Origin: an uncultured Rikenella sp.
Lineage (GTDB): Bacteria; Bacteroidota; Bacteroidia; Bacteroidales; Rikenellaceae
Reading direction: 5' to 3'
Assembly: GCF_947628055.1 (NCBI RefSeq)
Contig: NZ_CANQYJ010000004.1
Coordinates: 1 to 43,649, forward strand
DNA: 43,649 bases
Shown here: positions 1 through 10,300 of the stretch, piece by piece
Numbering within the stretch: position 1 is the first letter of the stretch
How the letters are laid out: every line of letters starts with the position of its first letter
Translations under genes and position numbers: made by a program
The notes under the pieces: model-generated
What the model was told of the DNA's origin: nothing
Database searches by the model: none
Seen by the model: the letters and a program-made list of their open reading frames with translations, nothing else

Positions 1-194
1 CGGCTCAACGGGGCCCGGTTGTCCATCGTGTCGGCGAGAGCTTCGTACACGTGCTTGGGTAGGTATTTCCGCATCCGATCCTGGTTGAAGACGTATTTGC
101 CGAAGTATTCCGACGGCCGATCCTTAGGCAAATCTATCTCCAAGGCTTTCCGGCGAATCGCTCCGTGAACGACTTGAAATCGAAGTGATGACAT
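1..194 (-). CDS. glnN: Glutamine synthetase type III, N-terminal part (truncated by window edge)
   Basis: Reverse complement from ATG at 194 reads MSSLRFQVVHGAIRRKALEIDLPKDRPSEYFGKYVFNQDRMRKYLPKHVYEALADTMDNRAPLSR, resembling the N-terminus of GSIII proteins; directly downstream of asnA on the same strand. Confidence 0.75.
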   Translation of the reverse strand, partial: MSSLRFQVVHGAIRRKALEIDLPKDRPSEYFGKYVFNQDRMRKYLPKHVYEALADTMDNRAPLS

Positions 195-220
195 GGGTCG
201 TATCGTTTTATTTTTTATTC

Positions 221-1258
221 CTATTTGAGTTCGATGTTGTGTGCCCGGCATGCTTCCCGCATCTCTTCCGGCCAGAGGCTGGCCTGCACCTCGCCGATAT
301 GGGCGCACCGCAGGAAGAACATGCAGAGCCGGGACTGCCCGATCCCCCCGCCAATCGACAGCGGCAGCTCGCCGTCCAGCAGCATGCGGTGGTATTTCAG
401 CCCTTTCCGTTCGTCGTACTTTCCGCTGGCTTTGAGCTGCTGTTCCAGCGATTCCGGTGTGACGCGGATTCCCATCGACGAAATTTCGTAAGCCGATTCC
501 AGTACCGGATTCCAAAGGATCAAATCGCCGTTGAGCCCGGTGAATCCCTCTTCGTTCGGGGTGATCCAGTCGTCGTAGTCGGGAGCCCGCAGGTCGTGGG
601 GCGCCCCGTCGGAGAGTTTGTTCCCGATCCCGATGATAAACACCGCTCCGCACTCTTTTGCAATGGCATTCTCGCGCTCTTTGGCACTGAGAGCGGGGTA
701 GCGGTCGAGCAGTTCCTGGGAATGGATGAACGTAATGGTTTCCGGCAGCACCGGCGTGATGTGAGGATGGGTGCGATAAACGGCCTGCTCGACTTCGAGC
801 AGCACACTGTAGATTTTCCGCACGATATGCTTGAGGAAAGCGATCGTCCGCTCCTCGGGCCGTATCGTCCGCTCCCAGTCCCACTGGTCGACGTACAGCG
901 AGTGGAGGTTGTCCAGCTGTTCGTCGGCCCGAATGGCGTTCATGTCGGTGTAAAGACCGTACCCCGGCGCGATCTGGTAGGCCCCGAGTTTGATGCGTTT
1001 CCATTTGGCCAGCGACTGCACGACTTCGGCCCGGGCCTCGCCCATATCCTTGATCGGGAAACCCACCGCCCGCTCCACGCCGTTCAGGTCGTCGTTGATT
1101 CCGGTTCCGGAAAGGACGAACAGGGGAGCGGTGACGCGCCGCAGACCCAATTCGGCACTCAGACAGGTCTGGAAAGTGTCTTTGATCTCTTTGATCGCTT
1201 GTTCTTGAGTCTCGGGCACCAGCCTGGGACGGTAGTTTTTCGGAAAGTAAAGTGCCAT
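221..1258 (-). CDS. asnA: Aspartate--ammonia ligase (asparagine synthetase A)
   Basis: 345 aa ORF with AsnA-like sequence (GTGINDDLNGVERAVGF, KRIKLGAYQIAPGYGLYTDMNAIR, IGGGIGQSRLCMFFL). Confidence 0.95.
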   Translation of the reverse strand: MALYFPKNYRPRLVPETQEQAIKEIKDTFQTCLSAELGLRRVTAPLFVLSGTGINDDLNGVERAVGFPIKDMGEARAEVVQSLAKWKRIKLGAYQIAPGYGLYTDMNAIRADEQLDNLHSLYVDQWDWERTIRPEERTIAFLKHIVRKIYSVLLEVEQAVYRTHPHITPVLPETITFIHSQELLDRYPALSAKERENAIAKECGAVFIIGIGNKLSDGAPHDLRAPDYDDWITPNEEGFTGLNGDLILWNPVLESAYEISSMGIRVTPESLEQQLKASGKYDERKGLKYHRMLLDGELPLSIGGGIGQSRLCMFFLRCAHIGEVQASLWPEEMREACRAHNIELK

Positions 1259-1380
1259 CGGTCTGTTTTTAAACTGTAAAGATATATATTTTCAGCGAAT
1301 TTCGGAGTTTTGTGCAATCGCCCGGTTTTCCGCCTCCGCGATTTTGCCGATCGGCTGCGAACCGCGGCAGTTCGCTCCGG

Positions 1381-3750
1381 CTACGGCCGCCGGCCGCCCT
1401 CGTCCGAGCGAAGGACGGTAAAGCGGATCCGCTGTCTGTTACCCCGGTCGTCCACTACGGTCAGGCGGTGTTCCCCGGCTGCCGGCGACACGGCGACAGC
1501 GTGTCCCGCTGCGGAAGCCGAACGGGTCGATCCCAAATAAGTCTGATCGAGGTGCCAGTATAGGGTGGCACTGTCCGACCGGTGGGCGGCCCGGAAAATG
1601 AACCTCCCGGCAGCCGTTTCCCCTCCGGCGAACCCTTTGGGCAGGTAAAGCACGGCGCCCGGCTGCGGATAGATCAGTTCCAACGGACACGAGCCGGTCA
1701 CCGCCGGAGGCACGGCATAGTCCGAAGCCGTCTGCCGGTAGTAATATTCCGCTGCCGGGGGCAGCACGAACCACCCCCGCGTGACACCGTCCGCCGTTAC
1801 GGGTTTGTGGTAGGGGCAAAGCGGCGATGAAATTCCCGCCCGCGGAATGTGCACCGTGTCGATCGGGTCGCCCGACGAGCGGCACCACTCCGTGGCCCGG
1901 TGGCCGCTGCGGCGGCACACGGCGGCGGTCTCCATGTCGTCCAATGGCTCGGCGAACCAGCCGTCGGCCGCCGGAAGCATCGAAAAAATGTCGAACAAGA
2001 TCGGTGCGGCGTATCCCACGCCGGTCATCGCCGCACGCCCCTCGCCGTCGGCATTCCCCACCCAGACCCCCACGATATGCCGCGGCGTCAGCCCTATGGC
2101 CCAGGCGTCGCGATTGCCGTAGCTGGTGCCGGTTTTCCAGGCGATCTGTTTCATGGAGCTGAATTCCTGCCACGCGGCCTCCTCTTCGGGACGGTTCACG
2201 CCGCTCATGGCCTCGAACATAAACCACAGGGCGGCCGGCGAGAGAGGGCAGATTCCGCCGCTTCCGCCCCGGTCCGCCGCCGCAGGGCCATCCTGTGCCG
2301 AGGTGAAGCTCAAAGGCCGCATATCCCCTGCCTCGTAATGCCCCGTGTGGTTGTAGGTTTCGAGCGAGCGGGCCAGCGAAGCGTAAAGTCCGGTCATCTC
2401 CCAAAGCGTTCCTTCGGCTCCGCCGAGGATCAGCGTGGCGCCGTAATTGTCGGCGCTGCGGTCGAAGGTCGTCAGTCCCATAGACCGCAGCAGGCTCAGA
2501 AAACGGCTGGCGTTGTATTGCGTCAGCATCCGCACGACCGGTACGTTGAGCGACCGCGCCACCGCCTCGCCGGCGGGCACCGCGCCGCTGAATGTTTTGC
2601 TGTAATTCGACGGGGTGAAGCCGGCGATGTTCAGCGGGGTGTCGAACACCAGCGTCCGGGGCAGAATCTGTCCTTCGCCGAGCATCGCGCCGTAAAGGAT
2701 CGGTTTAAGGAGGCTGCCCGTGCTGCGCCGCGAGCGGATGATGTCCACGGCCCGGCCGTCTCCGGCATCTTCGGGGCTGTCGAGGGGGGTGATGTTCCCG
2801 ACATAGGCCAGCACTTCGCCCGTCTGCACGTCGGCCACCAAGGCGGCGGCGTTGCGGATGCGGTTGGCGGCGAGCGTCCGGCGGCCGTAGTTGTCCACGA
2901 TCTGGCGGACCCGCTGCTGCCAGGTGTTGTCGAGGGTGGAGCGCAGGGCCGTGCCTGCCGGAAGTCTGTCCATGAGGTGGGGGGCCTGCCGGGGCAGCGG
3001 CTCCGGCGCGGCGGGCAGCGGCTCGATCAGTGCGGCGGCGTATTCGGTGCTGTCGAGCGCATGGGTGCGGAGCAGTCTTCCGAGCAACCGGTTGCGTTTG
3101 TCGAGCAGGGCCTCGCGGCTGCGGCCGGGGTGGATCAGGGCGGGCGAGTTGGGCAGCACGGCGAGCGTGGCGGCCTCGGCCCACGAAAGCTGGCCGGGAT
3201 CGTGGCCGAAGTAGCGCCAGGCGGCGGCTTCCACTCCCGCGACGTTTCCGCCGAAAGGGGCATGGGCGGCGTAAAGGCTCAGGATTTCTTCCTTGGTGTA
3301 GCTCCATTCGATGCGGGTGGCGATCAGCATTTCGCGCAGCTTTTCGCCCACCGTGCGGGGCGGGTTCCCGCGGCTCAGCCGCACGAGCTGCATGGTGAGG
3401 GTCGATCCGCCGCTGACCACTTTGCCCTGTCGATAATTTTGCAGGGCGGCGCGCACGAGGGCGGGCAGCGACACTCCGCCGTGCCGGTAGAACCGCCGGT
3501 CTTCGTATTCGATCACGGCGCGGACGTATTTCTGCGACAAGGAACGGCCGGGCGGAAAGCGCCACTGTCCGTCTTCGGCGACTTTGGCGCCGAGGAGTTC
3601 ACCTTGCCGGGAGTAGAGTACGGTAGAGTACGGGGTGCGGAACAGGGGGCGGGGCAAAAGGAGGACGTATCCTGCGACCGCGGCGGTCAGCAGGGTGATT
3701 GTCAGCGCTATATGCCGCTTATGTCGCGGGTTCCGGTTCATGATGCTCAA
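1381..3750 (-). CDS. pbpC: Penicillin-binding protein 1C (bifunctional transglycosylase/transpeptidase)
   Basis: 789 aa; GT51 motifs (EYEDRRFYRHGGVS, GGSTLTMQLVRL), transpeptidase motifs (RSTGSLLKP, KTGTSYGNRDAWAIG) and a PBP1C-like C-terminal domain. Confidence 0.93.
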   Translation of the reverse strand: MSIMNRNPRHKRHIALTITLLTAAVAGYVLLLPRPLFRTPYSTVLYSRQGELLGAKVAEDGQWRFPPGRSLSQKYVRAVIEYEDRRFYRHGGVSLPALVRAALQNYRQGKVVSGGSTLTMQLVRLSRGNPPRTVGEKLREMLIATRIEWSYTKEEILSLYAAHAPFGGNVAGVEAAAWRYFGHDPGQLSWAEAATLAVLPNSPALIHPGRSREALLDKRNRLLGRLLRTHALDSTEYAAALIEPLPAAPEPLPRQAPHLMDRLPAGTALRSTLDNTWQQRVRQIVDNYGRRTLAANRIRNAAALVADVQTGEVLAYVGNITPLDSPEDAGDGRAVDIIRSRRSTGSLLKPILYGAMLGEGQILPRTLVFDTPLNIAGFTPSNYSKTFSGAVPAGEAVARSLNVPVVRMLTQYNASRFLSLLRSMGLTTFDRSADNYGATLILGGAEGTLWEMTGLYASLARSLETYNHTGHYEAGDMRPLSFTSAQDGPAAADRGGSGGICPLSPAALWFMFEAMSGVNRPEEEAAWQEFSSMKQIAWKTGTSYGNRDAWAIGLTPRHIVGVWVGNADGEGRAAMTGVGYAAPILFDIFSMLPAADGWFAEPLDDMETAAVCRRSGHRATEWCRSSGDPIDTVHIPRAGISSPLCPYHKPVTADGVTRGWFVLPPAAEYYYRQTASDYAVPPAVTGSCPLELIYPQPGAVLYLPKGFAGGETAAGRFIFRAAHRSDSATLYWHLDQTYLGSTRSASAAGHAVAVSPAAGEHRLTVVDDRGNRQRIRFTVLRSDEGGRRP

Positions 3751-3897
3751 AATTAATGTTTTTCGCAGGGAAAGCGGGATTTGTGGTGCAGGAATGTTAT
3801 ATTTGGAGAAAATAACCGATCTGTCAGGCGGAGGGCGAACCGGTTCCTGCGGGTCGGGCTGTTTTTGCCAAGAGCTTTTTTTTGAAAACAGACTGTT

Positions 3898-5529
3898 ATG
3901 AAACGTTTCGGTTTTATTGCGGCTGCCCTGCTTTTCGGCGGGGGCGCCGTGGCGGCGGAGCCTGTACAGCAGCTCGGTACGGCACGGGTCAAGAGTGTCA
4001 AAATCTATCCTTCGGGGGTGTATGTGACGTTGTCGGTCGAAGCGTCGCTGAAGGGGGCGGCGCGGGAACGGATCTTATTCCCCGATTTGTGGTATGCCGA
4101 CCGGGAGACGGTCGAAATCCGGCTGATGCCGACGGGAAGCGGAAAAGGGATCACGTTTATTCCGGAAGTTTCGCCCGCTGCTCAGAATGAGAATGTGAGG
4201 CTGTACCGGCTGTGGACGAAGCAGCGGGATGCGAAACTGGAGCAATTGGGACGGCTTCGGTCGGACAGTATGGCGCTCGAGCGGGAAATGGATTTTCTGA
4301 AGACTCAGACGTCTCATTCGTGGAAATCGTTGGAGGAGGCGAAATCGGTGGAGAAATGGATGAAGGAGCGTTTCCCCGATCTGTATGAACGGCAGCGCCG
4401 GATACGGGAAGCGATTCGGGAACAGCACAAATTGCTGAAGGAGGATGAGCGCGTGATCGCTTCGATCGGCAAAAAGTATTCAAAAGTCACGTTGGCTTGG
4501 GCCTGGGTGGAGGCTCCGGGGCCGGGGAAGGTGGAGTTCGAGGTCTCTTATTATGCCAAGGCGGCGGAGTGGAAGCCGATCTATTTTTTCCGCTTCGATT
4601 CGGAGCGGCAGCGGGCGGAATTGGAATATCAGGCTGCGGTCCGGCAATGGACGGAGTTTCCGTGGAACAGCGTTCCGGCGGTGCTGAGTTACAGCACGCC
4701 GATGCGGGCGCTGCGGAGACCGAAGTTATATCCCCGGATCGTAGATTATCGGGCGCCGGCGCCGACACCGGTCAAACGGGACAAAGTGCAGGTTCTGGAT
4801 TTGAATGCCCCTCAGGAAATGATGGTGGATGTCTCGCGTTTAGGCGGCACTTACATGGCGGAGGAGGTGGTGACGGAGAATACGTACGCGGCTCCGGCGG
4901 CTTTAGATGTTTCGGAGAACAATGTGGGGTATCGGCTGGCGCGGCCGCTGACGCTGGCGTCGTCGTCGGACGGGGCGCAGACGTACCAGACGGTGCGGGT
5001 GCGTCGGGATACGATCCCGGTGCTGTATGAGTACGAGGTGACTCCGAAGGTGAGCACGGATGTGCTTTTGCTGGCGCGGATTCCGAATTGGCAGCAGCTG
5101 CATCTGGCGGACGGCCGGGTGAATGTTTTCTGCGACGGGCGGATGCTGGGGCAGTCGAGTTTGTCGGTGCGGAGTACGCAGGATACGCTGACGTTGCCGC
5201 TGACGTCCGAGCCGCTGGTGGCGGTGGAACGCACGGAGGCGGGGGATTACAGGGAACGGGTTTCGGGCTCGAAGAAGGAGCGCACGCGGTCGTATGAAAT
5301 CCGGATCAAGAATAACAAGGAGTTTCCGGTGAACCTGACGGTGAAGGATCAGTACCCGGTGTCGAACACGGACGAGGTGGAGGTGACGCTGACGGAAGGT
5401 TCGGGGGCGCGGGCGGATGCGGCTACGGGCATGTTGACTTGGAATCTGGATCTGGCTCCGGGTGCGGAACGGATTTTGAAGTTCGGCTATACGGTGCGCT
5501 ATCCGAAGGATGGCAAGGTCTATTTTTAA
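3898..5529 (+). CDS. DUF4139 domain / MuiA-family exported protein
   Basis: 543 aa with signal peptide, coiled-coil N-terminal half and DUF4139-like C-terminal half (YYAKAAEWKPIYFFRFDS, VPAVLSYSTPM). Confidence 0.75.
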   Translation: MKRFGFIAAALLFGGGAVAAEPVQQLGTARVKSVKIYPSGVYVTLSVEASLKGAARERILFPDLWYADRETVEIRLMPTGSGKGITFIPEVSPAAQNENVRLYRLWTKQRDAKLEQLGRLRSDSMALEREMDFLKTQTSHSWKSLEEAKSVEKWMKERFPDLYERQRRIREAIREQHKLLKEDERVIASIGKKYSKVTLAWAWVEAPGPGKVEFEVSYYAKAAEWKPIYFFRFDSERQRAELEYQAAVRQWTEFPWNSVPAVLSYSTPMRALRRPKLYPRIVDYRAPAPTPVKRDKVQVLDLNAPQEMMVDVSRLGGTYMAEEVVTENTYAAPAALDVSENNVGYRLARPLTLASSSDGAQTYQTVRVRRDTIPVLYEYEVTPKVSTDVLLLARIPNWQQLHLADGRVNVFCDGRMLGQSSLSVRSTQDTLTLPLTSEPLVAVERTEAGDYRERVSGSKKERTRSYEIRIKNNKEFPVNLTVKDQYPVSNTDEVEVTLTEGSGARADAATGMLTWNLDLAPGAERILKFGYTVRYPKDGKVYF

Positions 5530-5530
5530 A

Positions 5531-7354
5531 GCGTCCGGCTAAAAGGGGGTAGGTTGTTATCGCGCAACGGCCAGGTTTCGAGTGCCGAACGGCACTGGGC
5601 CTCCGCCGGGGGGCTGCGGCCCGACAAAGAGAGATGGCAGCCAAACAAAATTTTGCCAGCGCGCGGAGCAAGCATGATTGCGGTTTTCGGTTCCAAAAGG
5701 CCGGAGCCAGCGGAGACATTTAGGGTAGTTCCAGCCCGGTTCGTGTGCCGAGCGGCACCCTCCGCCCGGGGTGGCTCCGGCCTGACATAGAGAGATCATA
5801 GCCGAAAAAACCTCTTGGGTGCCGTTAGGCACAGCGGCCCGCCCGCGGACGCGGGAAACTGTTTTCTCCGCACGCGAAAGCCCTCCCGGAAGCGTCTTGT
5901 TTTGCCTTGAGGGGGACGCGCAGGACGCGCGGACACCCGACAAGGCGGAACCGGCTGGAGGTAGTTTCTTTGCTTACTTTCTTTGCTATCAAAGAAAGTA
6001 AGAGCCCCGCCGGCTTGAGGCGACTAAAAAAGTGCCCCCACGGCATGAGCGACAAAGAGAAAAGTCATTCCGCGAAGCGGGCGGCCCTACACAGTGGAGG
6101 AATCCGGTTCGACCGGAATCTCCCTATGTCGGGCCGCAGCCTCCCGCAGCGGAGGCCCGGTGCCGCTCAGCACTCGAGCCGGACCGTAACTACCCCCAAC
6201 TCCGCAGGCTGCACCCCGAAGATGGGTTTTGCCTGCACGCTGGCGAAAATCCGGTTCGCAGAACGGGGCGGGCTGCGACCGAAACTGTACTTTATCCCGC
6301 GCGCTGGAGGAAATCCTGTTCAAAAGCGCAAGCTGCTTTTGAACGATTTCCTACTCCAGCCGTCGCGCGCGGGTGCCGGTGCCGCTGGGTACTCCAGCCG
6401 GGGGATGTTACACCTTAACCGGAGGAAACTGCGCTCCCGCGCGGGGCCGCGTGCCCGCGGTGGGCTTGCAAAACTTCGTTTTGCTATGGTCGGAACTATC
6501 CCGAACAAAACCCGAGCGCCGAGAAAATCGTTCGTTTTCAACTTCCGTTGAAACCGTCGATTTTCTTTTCTCGGCGTAGCGCGCGCAGTGCCGCTCAGCA
6601 CTCGAACCGGGCTGGAACTACCCTAACCCCGCGGGCTGCGACCGAAACTGTATTTGTCCTGCGCGCTGGCGGAAATCCTGTTCAAAAGCGCAAGCTGCTT
6701 TTGAACGATTTCCTACTCTATCCGTCGTGCGCGGGTGCCGGTGCCGCTGGGTACTCCAGCCGGGGGATGTTACACCTTAACCGGAGGAAACTGCGCTCCC
6801 GCGCGGGGCCGCGTGCCCGCGGTGGGCTTGCAAAACTTCGTTTTGCTATGGTCGGAACTATCCCGAACAAAACCCGAGCGCCGAGAAAATCGTTCGTTTT
6901 CAACTTCCGTTGAAACCGTCGATTTTCTTTTCTCGGCGTAGCGCACGCAGTGCCGCTCAGCACTCGAACCGCACCCTTCGGGTGTTCTGCTGGCCTGCCG
7001 GCAGCAAGATAAACTACCCAAAGGAGGAAACTGCCCTCGGGCCGGGCAGGCCGCGCGTGCCCGCGCCGGGCGGGCGATACTACGTATCGCAGGACATTTA
7101 ACCATACGGTTTTCACAAACAGTTTTTGTGCATGCCGCAGCCCCTTCCCGCAAAGACCTGGCGTTGCCCGCACTCGAGGCGGACTGTAACAGCCCGGCAG
7201 CGAAGCCGCTCGGGGGATGGGCGCGAGGCCGAAAACGACAAAGCGAGCAGCCTGACCGTGCTCTCCCAATGTCGGGCGCAGAACCTTCCGCCAGAGAGCC
7301 CCCGGCAGAAGCGGCGGAACAAAGACACGAAGTCCTTACTTTTAGCCGAACGAA
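5531..7354. repeat. Intergenic mosaic repeat element F, with terminal inverted repeats CGTYCGGCTAAAAG
   Basis: Left end gcgtCCGGCTAAAAG (5531-5545); right end cttttagccgaacg (about 7339-7352) is its inverse. Interior is hairpin-rich with no recognisable protein. Confidence 0.6.
6272..6971. repeat. Tandem duplication, period 362 bp, about two units
   Basis: ggctgcgaccgaaactgta...cagtgccgctcagcactcgaaccg occurs at 6272-6633 and again at 6634-6971, nearly identical. Confidence 0.9.
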
Positions 7355-7367
7355 CAAGATGCAAAAT

Positions 7368-10300
7368 ATGAAACGACAGGGAAACAAGGCTGTATGGATT
7401 GCGGCATGCGCTGCCGCAGTTATGACACTTGCAGGCACAGTCTCCTGCGGCAGCAAAGCGAAAAACACCGCAGGTGCAACGCCCGTAGAGATCGTATACA
7501 ATCCCCTGGTAGAGAGCTTCACCGCCGGGACGATCGGACGCCGGGACAACGTGACCGTGACCTTGGCCGAACCGGTGGCGCAAGATGCCCGATTGGGGAA
7601 ATACATCGAAATATCGCCCAAAGCCAAAGGGTTGTGGACAATTTCGGACGAAGATGCCCGGACGCTGATTTTCACGCCCGATCCGGAATTCGGGCGGGGA
7701 ACGGCTTATACCGTTACGATAGAATTGGAAGGCCTGCTTCCAGGGAATCCGGAGGCGCGCGAATTTTCGTTCTCGTTCCGCACGCTGCCGGCGGAGGCTT
7801 CCGCCGATCTCGGCTCGTTCACCGTGGAACCGGACGGAACCTACACCGTCGAAGGGACTTTGTACACAGCGGATACCGAAGATTCGGCACAGATCGCCAA
7901 AATGGTCTCGTGGGACGGGATTCGGCAGGGGAAAGTGCATTGGATGCACAGTGCCGACGGGTGCAGCCACCGGTTCGTGGCGACGGGGATCGAGGCCGGA
8001 AAGTCGGCAGGCGAACTGACGCTGACCGTGAAAGACAAAAAGGCGGGATACGGGAAGCAGGAAGTGCTGAACGTGGCATTGCCGGCGGCAGGCGGTTTCG
8101 GGCTGCATTCCGCGGCCTATTTCGCCGACCGGGAAAAATATATCGAAGTGCGGTTCACCGGGCGGCTCGACCCGACGCAGGAGCTGGACGGATTGGTGTG
8201 GATCGACGGGATAAACTCCGTGCGGCAGGTCGAGGGGAACAAAGTGCGGGTCTATCCGGACGCCTCCTCTTTGAAAGAGGGCGATAACGGAGAGATGAGC
8301 GTGACGCTGTGCGTGGACGCTTCGCTGCGGTCGGCGGAGGGGAAGAAACTGGGGGCCGATGTACGGCAGATGATGGTGCTGGAGAGGGGCGATCCGGCGG
8401 TGCGGTTTATCGGCGGCGGGACGGTGATGCCGCCGGTGGCGGCGCTGGTCGGCTCCGACGGCGGAGGACGGGGGATTCCATTCCGGGCGGTCGGCCTGCG
8501 GGCGGTGCGGGTCGAAGTGTTCCGGATTCTGGAAAATTCGGTAGGCCAATTCCTGCAAGAAAACGACCTTTCAGACAACGAGGGGGGGAGTATCATGCGG
8601 ACGGCGAGGCCGGTGGCTTGCAAAACGATCTTTTTGGACGGCAGCGGAGAGCAGCGCTTGCGCAAGTGGGGAACCTACTCGCTGAACCTCGACGAACTGG
8701 TGAAGCCGGAGCCGGGGGCGCTGTACCGGATTTCGCTGTCGTTCGACCGGTCGATGGCGGCCTTGCCGTGCATCCCGGTCTCCGAGCGGCTGACCGAACA
8801 GGCGGCGCAAGCGGCGGACAAAGCACGGTTCGAGGCGATGGAAAAGCGGTTCGACCGGGGCGGCTACTACTGGAGCGGCAACGACTACGATTGGAGCGAA
8901 TACCGTTGGCGCGACCGGAACGACCCGTGTACACCGAGCTATTACTACAACCGGTCGGCGCAGCGGAACCTGTTGGTGACGGATCTGGGGGCGATCGCCA
9001 AGGCTTCGGACGAGCCGCAGATGCTCTTTTGGGTGCATAGTATCGCGACAGCGGAGCCGGTGGAAGATGCGCATGTCGAGCTGCGGAATTTCCAGGGGCA
9101 GCGGGTCGGATGGGGCGTGACGGACGGCGGCGGACAGGTCGCAGTGAAATACGAGGGCGGCAGGCCGTACTATGCGGTGGTCTCCAAAGGGGACGAGCGC
9201 ACTTATCTGAAAGTCAATGCGGGATCGGAGCTTTCGACCTCGACGTTCGACGTGTCGGGCGAGCAGGTGCAGGAGGGACTGCGGGGGTTCGTCTGGACGG
9301 AGCGGGGCGTGTGGCGGCCGGGGGATACCATTTATATGAACTTTGTGACGGCGGGCGGGCGGCTGCCGAAAGGGCATCCGGTGACGGTCGAGCTGCGTTC
9401 GCCGCTGGGGCAGCTTTATCAGAGGCGGGTGGCGACTCATGCGGTGGGGGGTATATATAGCTTTGTGCTCTCGACCGATACGGGGGCGCCGACCGGCGTG
9501 TGGAATGCGACGGTGACGGCGGGCGGCGCGACGTTCGGCAAGCGGCTGCGGATCGAGACGGTCAAACCGAACCGGCTCAAGATCGACCTGCGGTTTCCGG
9601 GCCAATACATCGAACGGGGGCGGCCGTTGGATGCGGACTTGCACGGCGAGTGGCTCACGGGGGCGAGAGCAGGCGGGCTGCGTTACGTTATCGAAACCGA
9701 GTTCGTCTCCGTGCGGAGTGCTTTCGAGAATTACAAAGGGTATGTGTTCGACAACCCGTACCGATCTTTCCGGCCCGAGAACGCGCCGGAGATCACGGGA
9801 ACGACCGATGCGGCGGGCGATGCACGGATTACGGCGGTGCTGAACGGCGGCGAAAAGGCGGGAGGGATGCTGCTGGCAAATATCACCGCGCGGCTGTTCG
9901 AGCCGTCGGGCGAGGCGAGTGTGGACGGGCAGACGATGCTCTATTCTCCGTTCGCTTCCTATGTGGGAATCCATGCGCCGGCGGGGGCCGACGATCGGCT
10001 GGACACGGGGCGGGACTATGCGTTCGGGATCGCGACGGTGACGCCGGACGGCAGTGTGGCGGGGAATCGGCGTGTGGAGGTGTGCGTTTACAAGATGGAG
10101 GGCTACTGGTGGTGGAGCTCGGATCGGAACGAGCTGGCCCGCTACGTTTCCGACCGGAATCTGACCCCGGTGCGGCGCGAACTGATCGAAACGTCGGCAG
10201 GGGGAAAGGCGTCTTACCTATTGAATGTCCCGAAAGAGGCGTGGGGGACGTACTACGTGACGGCGCGGGACGTGGCGAGCGGGCATGAGGCGGCGGTGGC

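Noticed and set aside
1849-3756. 635 aa plus-strand ORF
   Set aside because: Antisense to pbpC; GC-rich third positions create long antisense frames; no recognisable domain.
5554-7269. Several 60-300 aa ORFs in the DUF4139-A2M gap, including the duplicated MPVPLGTPAGGCYTLTGGNCAPARGRVPAVGLQ
   Set aside because: Lie in a duplicated hairpin-rich repeat with overlapping frames on both strands; duplicated peptides simply reflect the 362-bp repeat.
5531-7354. Autonomous insertion sequence
   Set aside because: Terminal inverted repeats are present but no transposase-like ORF and no clear target-site duplication could be seen.
7113-8558. 481 aa minus-strand ORF spanning element F and the alpha-2-macroglobulin start
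   Set aside because: Overlaps strong CDS and repeat DNA; no domain-like sequence.
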